The notes beneath the pieces were generated by a model. It did no database searches and was not told the origin of the DNA. It saw only the letters and a list, made by a program, of their open reading frames with translations. The position numbers and the translations under genes were made by a program. From Symsagittifera roscoffensis (lineage: Eukaryota; Xenacoelomorpha; Acoela; Convolutidae), in assembly GCF_963678635.1 (NCBI RefSeq), contig NC_087065.1:33603679-33667678 (forward strand): a DNA stretch of 64,000 nucleotides. The letters are read 5' to 3'. Position 1 is the stretch's first letter, and each line of letters starts with the position of its first letter. Below, in pieces: positions 33,548 through 44,253 of this stretch.

Positions 33548-34204
33548 TACCGAGCTAAGAACAAGGATAAGGATACTCCCCAGGTGAAATTGTTCCTTAG
33601 GTATGTGGATGATATTTTTAGAACAGTCAGAGGGGAGCCGAGTTGTCTTCTCGATGTCACCAATTCTCTTCACCAAATCTGCAGTTATCTAGAGGAAACT
33701 AATTCGGAGGGAATTTGCCATTCCTGAGTTTGAACATAAACGTATCGCAAGGTAGGTGTGTAACTTGCAGTTGGTATCAAAACCAACAGATACTGGGACT
33801 ATACTGAACTATAGAAGCTGCGCCCCACTTCAGAAAACGCGTAGTGTTATCCAAGGCGCTGTACACAGGGTTATTAGGAGTACAGCTAGCTGGGAGAATT
33901 TTGGTAAGGCTATGGAAACTAATAGGGCGCAATGATTGACAAATCAGTACCCTGAAAATTGGTCCGCAAAGGTGGCGACCGACGCCTTGTGCAAAATCGT
34001 CGAGGGTAAGGGCAAGCCCCTGGATAGTGAGAGGTGTTTTTCAACTCAATCACCAAAGGATGTGAAGCCCCCAATGCTGATGGTGCACTATAGAGGTAAC
34101 CATAGCCAATATTTTGCTAACAGGTTACGAAAATTAGTTAAAGTTCAAGAAAACTAGAATCATGTTCATCATCACTGAAGTCAGCATTTTCTAATGACCT
34201 CAAG

Positions 34205-34490
34205 TCAAGAGTGGTTTATAAACTATCATGTAGTGGATGCACTTCCACCTATGTCGGACAAACTGTTCGACATTTGAACACTAGAAATGAGGAACATAAG
34301 AAAGCAGACTCACCGGTAGGCCTCCACCTTCAGCAATGCCAACTTGAGGGAAAAAGCGCAGATCTTAGTTGGGAAATTATAAATAGGTCGAACAACCAAA
34401 CAAAATTTTTAACACTAGAGGCAATACATATCACGAAAGAGTAACCGGGCTTGAACACGCGCGATGTGTTTAGGAGCAGGGAGTTAACCA
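34205..34490 (+). pseudogene. Penelope GIY-YIG endonuclease domain
   Basis: VVYKLSCSGCTSTYVGQTVR has the GIY-YIG-type strand pair (YKL ... YVGQT), with a CxxC between them as in Penelope nucleases. It is followed by HLNTRNEEHKK and LTLEAIHITKE, which supplies the catalytic Glu. It is cut by a TAA and then reads on as PGLNTRDVFRSRELT. Confidence 0.8.
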
Positions 34491-34840
34491 TGAAATTTTA
34501 GTCCCAAAATATGTTTAGTTTTTTATTTAAAACATACATGTTTACATCGAAATTATGACTAAGAATCTTCCAGACAGAATAAATTAAAACTGTTTAATTA
34601 ATTCTAGAGGTTAAAAGTAATTTAATCCTGATACCAATTTAGAGGTCAACTATGATTGGCTAATTTTTTAACATGATGGTTTAGAACCAAAATCTATGTG
34701 AATTATTGTAGTTAAGTTTTGTAAATTGACGTATTATCGTCATTTAGATTAGTTTTTTGTACTGACTATGCTCATAGTTGCGAAAACATTTGAAAAATAA
34801 ATTTTCAGCAAAAATTTTTCAATTTTAAACTATTGGATGG

Positions 34841-35510
34841 GGGCGCAGCTTCTATAATTCAGTATAGTCCCAGTATCTGTTGGTTTCTAATACCAACTGC
34901 AAGTTACACCACTACACTGCGATACATTTTTGTTCAAATCCAGAAACGGCAAAATCCCCTCTGAATTATTCTCCTCTAGAGTGAACTGCAGATTTGGATG
35001 AAGAGAACAGCTCCCCTCTGACTGTTCTAACAATGTCATCTACATACCTGAGGAACAATTTCAACTGGATAGTATCCTTCTCCTTGTTCTTAGCTCGGTA
35101 GCAGCTTTTACAGTACTAGACTATCTCGGTTATTTGTGCGTATACGTCACAGGATTTTTTCCCGCAATTTAGATGATACCAGTTTCGGCAACTCTCGCAT
35201 TCAAGCCTTTTTGATCTATATGTAACTTTCCTGCTGCAACATGGGCACAAATCGTTTTTGCCATTAATTTGCTGTATCTCCGTTCCCACCGGTATTTCTT
35301 GTCTTCGAGCAAACTCGAACTCGTTCAGGCATAAGTTTACCAGAATTACAGCAATTGACGCGCCCATTGCTAAACTATCAATATGCACATGAAATTAAGA
35401 TTCTCGTACGAGCTGCCTGCAAGTGATAGTAGTGGTCGTACGGGGTGTCTCCGCCTTGGGTACTTTAGCTAAACCGTACAAACGGGCGGGTTGCCCTTTG
35501 TTGACCTCAT
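34841..35510 (-). pseudogene. Penelope RT fragment in inverted orientation
   Basis: Reverse complement of PLE sequence from the region after motif C (counterpart of about 33830) back through YVDD, the zinc finger and motif B (35116-35388: IDSLAMGASIAVILVNL), then a deletion of about 270 bp before the PGSS segment. Together with the plus-strand copy it forms a tail-to-tail inverted pair separated by about 1 kb. Confidence 0.82.
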
Positions 35511-36094
35511 CTTAGAATATAACTGATCACTTTTCATCGTCTACTCTTGACTCTTAGGGTTTTTTATGCTGAATTCGAATATGACCATCTCCTGGGGTAA
35601 TTTTTGTGGCTGAGTTTTTCGGAAATTACGATGAAAACACTTTTACATTAAAAGATTAATTGGAGAAACGCATAGTCGAATTTTAGCTAATGTCAAAGCT
35701 AGCTAAAAGCTACTCGTCACATTTAAATACTCGAACTCGGAAACTCGGAATTAGAACAAAACATCCGAACTCGAACTAGCAATTACTCAAACTCGGCCCG
35801 AGTACTCGACTCGTAAACCCTGGAGGCTATCACTGATGATACGGAGAACGATAGTTAAATTTTGAATGAATGACCTCTCATTTTTTAGAGATTTCTCACT
35901 TTTAGGTTCAAAATAAGAACAAGATTGGATATCGCTCGACGTCACACGATATCGCGCGATAGCATATCACGAGATCAGATCTCAACAGGTGGTTATTTTT
36001 TCACATAAATAGAAGTTGATTTACTTCTCTTATATCGATCCCTAACTAAACTGTTGATTAGACCTAGTTTTGCTGCCAACCTCAACCTGTGATA
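35511..36094 (+). repeat. Copia-type 5' LTR with upstream repeat block
   Basis: 35955-36094 is similar to the 3' LTR at 37965-38104 (shared GATCAGATCTCAACAGG, ATAGAAGTT and TAGTTTTGCTGCCAACC) and ends right before a copia-type primer site. The part 35525-35955 is the inverse of the insert in the plus-strand PLE (32370-32834) and is not clearly part of the LTR. CGAGT-rich palindromes and ATATCGCGCGATA-type motifs are notable. Confidence 0.6.
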
Positions 36095-36109
36095 GGTTAT
36101 GGGCCCAGC
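36095..36109 (+). promoter_or_regulatory. Copia-type primer-binding site (initiator tRNA-Met half)
   Basis: GGTTATGGGCCCAGC is complementary to the anticodon-arm region of eukaryotic initiator tRNA-Met, the internal tRNA site used by Drosophila copia rather than a tRNA 3' end. It lies immediately after the 5' LTR. Confidence 0.8.
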
Positions 36110-36330
36110 TGCTAAAATACGTGTCAGAAGTCAAGATTGACTGACTTAACAAAAAAATTCAAGTCACAAAGAAGACAACCGATGAAAATGTCACAAACAA
36201 GAGAGTGAAGTGGCAGATAGACAACAAAGCAAAACAAAGAGTCATTGAGACAAGGTTCTGAGACAATTCAGTGATCAGTGAAGTCTGGAGTCACAATGAA
36301 AACTGAAAAAAGCACACGAGAGAAAGAGAC

Positions 36331-36395
36331 ACACACAAACACACACACACATACACATACACACACAGATAGAGAGAGAAAGCGAGAGAGAAAAA
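36331..36395. repeat. (CA)n and (GA)n microsatellite
   Basis: CACACA-rich run followed by GAGAGA-rich run within the Copia leader. A 64-codon minus-strand ORF here is only translated repeat. Confidence 0.9.
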
Positions 36396-36448
36396 AGGAG
36401 AACAGTGTTTTCAGGATAGAAAGAAGATTTTTGTAGTTTGCATAGCAA

Positions 36449-37640
36449 TTGGAGGCTAGAGTTTTTCATCTAAAATTTAATACAATTATCAATAGAGTAA
36501 GAGATGAGAAAAATTTTGCGCCCAATGTTAGGAACCACGCTACTGTAGAACAGAGAGAGGAATCTTTAACAAAAGGGAGAGAAACTTTTTGTGAAGAAGA
36601 ATGGCATATTTGGTATGAGTTGATCCAATGTTTAGACAAAAAATCGGTTTTGTTTTCAAGACCCTATAAAGATAAGGGAAGTAACGCTTTGGAAATTTTG
36701 TGCAAAAGTTTCAAAAGCGCCGAGAGATCGAGACTGCAGCAATTGATTTCAGATTTAACTTCGATAAGAATGAAAGCTAATGAGAGTGTAATCGATTAAA
36801 TCACTAGAGCTGAAGAGTTGTATAATTAGCTGCAGTATAATTTAGATGAAGTAGTGGAAGGTTTAAGCGAAAAGATGTTTTTTTTTCAATCGTTCTTAAA
36901 AGCGTACCAAAAGAATACGTTTTGTACTTTGGTTGAGTTTAGCAAAGATGATAAGAGTTTGAACGGAATTAAGAGAGACTTGCTAAACTTTGAAAGAGAC
37001 AATAGAAATGAGAAGTAGGATACTAAACATTTGTTCATTTCTAGAACAAAAACCTGTTTAAGGTACAATAAGACAGGACTTATAGCAGCTCATTGTAGGT
37101 TTAAGTTAGTGAACAAGGTTAACCAAACATCTAGTGATAAATCTCCTGTAAACTGTTTCAGGTGCTTAGAAATAGGACACATAGCTAGGGGTTGGAAATT
37201 GACTTTGAGAGAAAAAGCGTGAGAAAGACTGGCAATTGGCTGAATCAAATGAACTTTATTTTAGTTATTACAACTCAGCCGAGAGAGACGACGGCGGCCT
37301 AGTTTTAGATTCAGGAGCAACTTGCAGCATGATATTGGATACGATATTATTTGTTGAGCTTGACAAGAGTTTTAGCGAAACTATGGAAAACGGTAACAAA
37401 AAGAAAACTAAGGATTTAAGTAAAGGAAGAGTTGAATTTTTTCTGAAAAACTCTTGGGGAAATTCGAAAAAAAGTTTAATGAGTGATTGAGTGTTTCTAT
37501 GTACCAGAAAACTCAGAACATTTAGTGTCTGTCTCAAAACTTACTAGAGGAGGAGCTAATTTAGTTTTTGCAGAAAAGTCATGTATTCAGCAAAGAAATG
37601 GGAGCGTTTATCCTTTAGTGTGCGAGGAAATATTTTTACT
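36449..37640 (+). pseudogene. Ty1/Copia gag-protease, truncated
   Basis: Gag (UBN2 type) is recognisable as YKDKGSNALEILCKSFKSA, RSRLQQLISDLTSIRMK, ESVID.ITRAEELY and the KDDKSLNGIKRDLLNFE stretch, then a zinc knuckle CFRCLEIGHIARG (CX2CX4HX4C with the last Cys lost). The aspartic protease has LVLDSGATCSM (D-S-G active site) and the usual 'HLVSVSKL' segment near 37520. Integrase, RT and RNase H are missing: the element jumps to its 3' end. It is a deletion derivative of about 2.1 kb with many stops (36799, 36827, 37016). Confidence 0.82.
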
Positions 37641-37954
37641 TCAAAAATAATAGGATTCAGAAATTGCAAAAAACTAAATGTTGATAAAGTGGAAAACAAT
37701 TCTTCAGAATTCAGAGTAAACAAAAAATTATTCGCGTAGAGAGACAGAAGAGAAGATGGAGAAATTTAGTGAGCAAAATCAGAACTTGATGATAAATGAC
37801 GATGATATAATGAAAGAGGTTGAGCTGAAATTGAGTCTAGAGCCTATTTGAATTAGGACAGAAAAAAAGGATAATACTCTCATCAATCATCGTATGGGAC
37901 AAGGTAAAACTCAACCTCCAGACTACTGTATGCTTTGAGGTAGTACTTACATTG
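37641..37954 (+). other. Remnant Copia internal sequence
   Basis: A-rich, no recognisable coding motif. It joins the protease end to the polypurine tract. Confidence 0.4.
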
Positions 37955-37964
37955 AAAGGAGGAA
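37955..37964 (+). promoter_or_regulatory. Copia polypurine tract
   Basis: AAAGGAGGAA immediately precedes the TGTTAAG start of the 3' LTR. Confidence 0.7.
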
Positions 37965-38104
37965 TGTTAAGTTTCACAAGATCAGATCTCAACAGGCGGT
38001 TAACTTTACATTGATATAGCATATATAGAAGTTATTTTTCTACTATTTTATCGCTCTCAACTGAAACTGTTGATGGAAACTAGTTTTGCTGCCAACCTGT
38101 GATA
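37965..38104 (+). repeat. Copia 3' LTR (about 140 bp)
   Basis: Starts TGTTAAGTTTCAC after the purine tract and ends near CCTGTGATA. Similar to 35955-36094. The exact 3' boundary is uncertain because no TG...CA end is seen. Confidence 0.6.
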
Positions 38105-38519
38105 ACGATCAAGTAACTGATCAAAGCCAGGAAACCCAGAAGGCTGCTCGCCATCTCTACAAGCCGCGAAAAGATTGATAATGTTAAGCTTTTCGATTAC
38201 ACGAGAATTTTCCGATAATTTTAGTGCATCTTCAGCTTTAATTTTTAAAAAAATTTATATATAAAGATCAAAACGATAAAAAGTGTCAATAACATCATTC
38301 AGACAACTATTTTATCAAAAAATAGCTAGAAAACATTCAAAATACAACCAAATTTTAGATATCCCGCCAAGTTCATTCAAAGAATTTTGTTGTTTTTGTC
38401 AATTTTCTGAGTTCATTTTTTTCATATAGATATTTCTAGTAATTCTAACAAAATAAATTGTATATAATTTTGGCGTATCAGCCGAAGTTTTTCGATTTCG
38501 TAACTATAGCTTCAATATC
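38105..38519. other. AT-rich spacer
   Basis: No gene, repeat partner or structure recognised. Confidence 0.5.
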
Positions 38520-40180
38520 AGAGTTTAATTTAGCTCAAGAGTTGTTTGACGAGCCAGGCTGATAAATTCATCAAAAGACGACAGAAAGTAAATACGAGGT
38601 AGCGCTTCAAATTGTTGCAATTGAACAAAAAAGGTACAAAAAAGATTGGGTTATTCTTAGGAAACTCTAGTCAATGTTTCTGTATTTCAAAGCAGTTTGA
38701 GCTGAGAAGGTATCTCAGCTTCGTCTGCTACACTAAGTCTTTGATGAGACTTCACAATTAATCCAGGCACTCGAAAGATCAGTAGAAATTGAATTGTGGC
38801 AAGGTACAAAAAAGATTGGGGCAGAGGTACAAAAAAGATTGGGTTATTCTTAGGAAACTCTAGTCAATGTTTCTGTGTTTCAAAGCAGTTTGAGCTGAGA
38901 AGGTATCTCAGCTTCGACTGCTACACAAAGTCTTTGATGAGACTTCACAATTAATCCAGGCACTCGAAATATCAGTAGACATTGATTTGTGGCAATTTAT
39001 TCTCAATGAGAACCTCGATCCTGAATCTCAGAAGGCATGGCAAACTGCTTGCGATGGGACTGAAGCTCTTGATTTGGATTGACTCATGGTAATCTTAGAC
39101 AGCAGAGTCAGGTCTTTAGAGTCAATTAGGATCACATTTCAGATCCGATAAGCCTGAGAAAGAGCAATAGATCTTCTTAAAACAAAATAACCATGTTCCC
39201 AAGTTATAAATGTGGTAAAGAGAAGCCAAACAGACATCCACTTTGGCAGTGTGAGAAAAAAGGGCGATGAACTCTTAGTGGACGAAACTTGTGATCAGCA
39301 AAAGGATGAGCTTGAATTATTTTTCTGCCAGTCAATGCATTCAGCAATGTTCTTCAACATCACATCTCTACATGGCTGTTCAAGTCAAGCTAACCTTTAC
39401 TCACAGCAAAATTAATTGCTTTTCAAATCAATCGAACAGGAAATATCCTAGTTTTTCCAACGGAAACAGTCAAAATTCGATCTCAGAACAGACGAGATCA
39501 TAACTTGAGGGCGCTAATTGACAATTGTGCTCAGACAAACGCCTGAAATTAATTTCAAATATTTTTTTGTGGTACTGGAAATCATCACAGATCATAAGAA
39601 TTCAAATAAAAATTTGCAACACCGACCTACGAAAGTTCAGCAACAAAAACATAGGAGTTCCAGCTTTGACAAGCCCAATCAAAAAGGTCTCCTGCTTGGA
39701 CAATCCGTCTGCACACACATTGAGAACCCACGGCGCTATTTTACTAACCGAACTAAAACATTGGTTGGACAGTCTCAGGTGTTGCTGATAACGACCACAA
39801 AATCACAACACGAAAACTATCGCTTTTGCATGGAATCAACTTCGTTCACAGCAAGTCCAACACATTTGACAGATTCTGGGATAATGAAGACTTTCCTTGA
39901 TCTCCTTACAAATAGCTTGGGTTCATCCGTCATTTCGATCAGACCACAACGTACGGCTCAGGTGGACAAGTTATGGTGAGATTGCCAATCAACAAATCAC
40001 AAGGAATCTACGACGAAATCACCCATGAGCCGTTGCCCGATTTTGGTCATACAGAACATGACGTTTTCGGGCTTTCCAGCTTTTTTGTCGAAATTACCAA
40101 GATCCAAGATGTGCAGGTAAACAGAACTAACTCCAAAGACAAAAAGGCAAGGGCAAAGGAAAGAATGGGATCCAATTGAA
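38520..40180 (+). pseudogene. BEL/Pao retrotransposon gag-protease-linker remnant
   Basis: Broken frames read FILNENLDPESQKAWQTAC (gag), YKCGKEKPNRHPLWQCEK (Pao-type zinc motif with C-x(n)-H-P-L-x2-C, near 39205-39255), LRALIDNCAQTN (protease active-site region, with Asp retained and the usual Ser/Thr-Gly replaced, near 39505) and FDRFWDNEDFP followed by GGQVMVRLPIN (near 39862-39990), which is the BEL/Pao pre-RT segment. No RT motifs follow. A 193-bp tandem duplication lies within gag. Stops and shifts are frequent, so this is an old fragment. Confidence 0.65.
38632..38994 (+). repeat. Tandem duplication of 170 bp
   Basis: 38632-38801 and 38825-38994 both start AGGTACAAAAAAGATTGGG and end TGTGGCA. 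A 23-bp partial copy (38802-38824) lies between, giving a period of 193 bp. Confidence 0.9.
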
Positions 40181-41724
40181 AAGGACCGGATGACTCGTGC
40201 GTAGTAGAAGAGTGATGAAAAACTGAGGAGAGAGAGAAATTAGTGGCGATCTTCCATGTTATAATATAAGCTAGAGGTTTTCCGGTCCCCCTAGCTTTGT
40301 ACTAGGATAGGTTATAGGTTTCCTTATGTTTTCAGATAGGTTATAGGTTTCCCAATTTATTAATATATCAAGTTTCAGATAGAAAATTATTTCGGCGCCC
40401 GAATTTGACAAGTTTTAAGTTAATGTATAGATTTCCCTATCTATTAGTAAAAGAAATTAATTGTATTAAGATAGGGGATAGCTTTTCCAAAGTATTAAGT
40501 ATATAGGTTTAAGATGGTAAGGTGGTAAGTTTCAAAAAAGAAATTCAAACGTTTTTTGACGTCCGATTTCACCGATACAAGAATGCTCAAGAGTCTGCTT
40601 GGCGTTGCTAAAATCCTATTTATAAAGATAGGTAATAATTTTCTCCGCGTCTCATAATACGTTTCAGATGGTAAGTTTCAGTTGGTAAGGTTTTTTCGGC
40701 GCCCGAATTTGACATGTATGAATATGATGTACAGATTTCCCTACCTATTAGTAAAAGAAAATAAACCTAATAAGATAGGGAATAGCTTTCCCAATGTATT
40801 AAGTGTATACGTTTCAGATGGTAAGATGGTATGTTTTGGAAAGAAAATTTTCAAAAATTTTTTGAGCTCCGATTTCGCCTATAAAAAATGTTTTAGATTT
40901 TGTATGAATATGTTAAAAATCCTATGCATTAGGATGAGGAATAATTTTCTCCACATCTAATAAAAAATTTCGGATGGTAAGTATCAGATTGAAATTATAA
41001 AAAAATTGTTGGTTTCTATCTGAAAAGTTTCGATATTTTTTGTCTACAGTAAAAATTTTTAGTTTTTCAAGGAAATACAAGTAGAAATAGGTAAATCTAA
41101 GAGTTCTGATTTATGTAAAAATTTCCGAAAACAGTCTGAAAAGGGACTTAGAAAACCAAATCCCGGCACAAATTGTATCAATTGATCATTTTTGTTGACA
41201 ACCAAAGCAAAAGTAATAGAGCAAAAACTCTACATTTCCATCTAGTTCTCTAACTGAAACGATATTGAAGCTTACATTCTTAAAATTATGGCTGAACAGT
41301 CTGTCTATTTGGTTTATTTTAGGTAAAATAACAGATCAATTGAGCAACTATACATCCGATTCTGCTAAAATGATCAGTTTTCAGAAAAAAACACAACAAG
41401 GCCTTAAATTTTTCTCTAAAAGTTTCTACAACAACAAAATTAAAGGGTATTATAACAAAATTTACTGTATGCAGATCTTGGAAGTAGATTTTAAGGGTTA
41501 TTATTCATCTAATATCTTCCTAAAGAACTATATTTGCTCAATTTTGACCAAAAAAAATATATAATTTCGTGGAAAAGGTATCAATTAACCGGACAAATTT
41601 TCCCTAATTATCAAGTAAAACCGAAATCTTCGATGAATAATCTATAATTACGAACTATTGACTGCTGGACTTTTTCTTTATCTGTAACTTATGACCTAAA
41701 TTGAAACCAAATGCTCTCGAAACT
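40181..41724. repeat. AT-rich region with a divergent direct repeat
   Basis: About 145 bp beginning CGGCGCCCGAATTTGACA at 40394 recurs at 40698, including the TATTAGTAAAAGAAA and GTATTAAGT blocks. GATAGGTTATAGGTTTCC-type short repeats occur at 40307-40352. The rest is AT-rich with chance ORFs only. Confidence 0.65.
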
Positions 41725-44253
41725 CCTAATACACTCACCGAAATCTTCTTTTAGGTGTCCTGCGATTGCCCGAGCTGTCCTACTAAGTAGCTCAAGGCAA
41801 CCTCTGATCGAAAATTTCTAAAGTCTATGAAAAAGCTCTCCCACACCCGGGAAGCCCCAAGTGCACGAGAGCAGGGAACAACTCTTCTTCTCAAGTGAGT
41901 GTGTATTTGCCTAATACACTCACCGAGGTCTTCTTTTATGTGTTCCCCGATTGCCCGAGCTTTCCTATTAAGTAGCTCAAGGCAACCACACAACCAAAAT
42001 AACAATCCAAAAAATTTGCTCGGGTACTTCTGATAAACTCGATCTAGAATCCAAAGTTGATCAAGAATTTCCGGGTCAAATGGGCTCTTATAATCCTAAT
42101 ATGCACGTCCGTTGGTAGTTGACCTTTTATTCCGACTCTAAATGGATATTTTAGATGCTCAAATTGACCCAGAAGATACCCCTAAGTTTTCAATGAGGAG
42201 GGTCGTTAGGGGGTTAAGTCACTCCGGAGGGTTGTTTCGGAGGGTTGTTAGGACACTTAGCTTACTTAGGAGGGTTACTTCGGAGGTTTCCTTCAAAAAT
42301 TCAAATTTTTCAAATCTCACTTGGAAGGTTCTCCAACTAGTCTCAGAAAGTGTCAAAACAAGTTAATTTCTCTGTGAAGTGTTTTTAAACTTCTTCGGAG
42401 GGTCTCGTGGAAAATTTCCACTAAGGAGGGTTGCTAACGAGCTTAGCTGACTCCGGAGGGTTCTTTCGGAGGGTTCCCCAAAAATTGAGAAAACGGATTA
42501 TTCTACCACTGTAAACCCTCCGAATGCGGTCTAACTGACTTAAAACTAGGTTGGCTGACTCGGTCAACCTTCCCAGTAGGAAAAAAAAGTGATCTTATAA
42601 AATTTTTTGCCGCTCGGAGGGTTCCCTAAAAATTGGACCCTCCGAACCAACAAATTCTAAAAAAAATTTCTTTCCGGAGATTATCACCCCAAAAACGGTT
42701 GTTGTCCAAGAAATTGGTCAAAAACGGCGATTTATGGTACCAAATTTATCCCGATCAATTGGATAGTCTTTGAGAAATTGCCAAAAACGCGTTCGTAAAA
42801 TTGGCCTTTTTCACCACCTATATAGGTTCTGAAAACTTTTTTCCGCAGTTCTTGGTAAAAGTGCTTAAAAAAATTGAAACGAGCATAGTACGGCACTGGA
42901 ATAATGCAAAAAACCGGACCAAAATTGGTTTGAAAAGAAAAATTAGGCCAAAAACTATCAAATTTGGACCCTCCGATTCCTTCGTTTTCCAATCTTTAAG
43001 TCTCTAGCTCTATCCACGGAGCTATTCGGAGGTTTACTCAAAAATTTTGCTAGCAACTGAGCACGTTATGCTAGCAAAATCAATCCTAACAAAAAAAAAA
43101 TTTATAGCTCAAACTCTAAAAACTCAAAAACTCGATCCTCAAAACATATTGACGAAATTAGGAAAATTACCAAAATTTTGATCGAAAAAATTTTATTTTC
43201 GCCAACTAAGTCCTTTTCCGCGCCGTTTCTTTAGTTAGAGGGATCGAACTACGTAGTAACTCCCTGTATAAAAGCTTTTTGCTGTTTGGAAAAGCTCGGA
43301 TATCCAAAATTTTGGGGGTCAACAGTTAGGTCAAAAATCGGTAATTCTCGACGAAATTGGGGTGTTTCTCGGGTCTAAATAGGAGAAAGGTAATATATAT
43401 TAAGGATAATAATCTATTAGTAGTCGTTAATCAATATAATCATATCCTTCTTTGCACCAAAACACCCGAATTAAGACGCCTAACTCGGAAATTTGCAATC
43501 GATGGAGGGTACAATTGGACCGCGCCAATCGTGCTACCCACCACTTAAGTTTTAATTAAATAGTACCCGAACGATACTAAAATTGCGTCAACGATACCAA
43601 ACAGTCGTTATTGTCCCTGATGTCCCTGCTTAGTGTGGAACACGTCGTTCAGCTTGCCTTTCTACCCTCCGGTCACCGGCAAAATCACCATTAACGTGCT
43701 TAAACACTCAAATAACACTCAAGGGAGGGTACCCAACCCGCCACCAAAACACTCAATCTTTCTATCAGAGATGATATAAATCAATCTGAAACAACAACAA
43801 ATACGAAGGTCAGATCACATCTCGTCCGGAAAAAACATGTAAACTGTCACATTATGTTTTTTTTATTGTTTTTGGTCCTTTTGGATTTTTTACTGTTTTT
43901 TGTACTTTTTCTTTTCAGATAAATTTGTTTTTGGCTTTTTCTTTGTTATACACTATTTTTGTTTGGTTTTACGCTTTCTCTTTAATTGTTTTTGGTCCCG
44001 GGAATTTGGGATAAGCGGGCTCATGACTTCCGACCTAACCCTCCGGCCCCCGGAATTTTCGGTATTAACTAGGTTAAAAAGCTAAATAGTACTAGGCGGA
44101 GGGTCTGCACCTTCCAGCTAGTACAACAAAGGACATTAAGGCCTCTAACTCGGGTATACGCCCGGAGTGGAGGGTTTGTTGCTGAAACGTTTGCTGATCA
44201 TGATGGTCTTATGCCTTTAACAGGCCCAACCAGGAGCGCCATAAAAACGTCTA

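Larger units (their letters stand above)
31279..34840 (+). mobile_element. Penelope-like element with GIY-YIG endonuclease, decayed
   Basis: The most complete copy. The N-terminal region (31492-32275) has MLMKARSLVQKEINEQWWAS, LSMGPKHPNKDKYNE and ELNKELVAMNKRDEISD. A 595-bp insertion (32240-32834) follows. RT then runs from 32880: LRPVLSLPGSSFVNLNKMLA, LDVRSLYTNVPL (motif A), QIDSLARGASIAVILENL (motif B), a PHD-type zinc finger (33401-33547) and RYVDDIF (motif C, 33602). The C-terminal GIY-YIG nuclease is at 34205-34490. PLEs copy themselves by target-primed reverse transcription using the GIY-YIG nuclease. Multiple stops and a frameshift near 33395 inactivate it. Confidence 0.88.

Noticed and set aside
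36275-36469. 64-codon minus-strand ORF
   Set aside because: It is the translation of a CA/GA microsatellite.
40682-41564. ORFs at 40682 and 41265 as genes
   Set aside because: AT-rich chance frames of Phe/Lys/Ile/Asn with no motif and no splice-site support.
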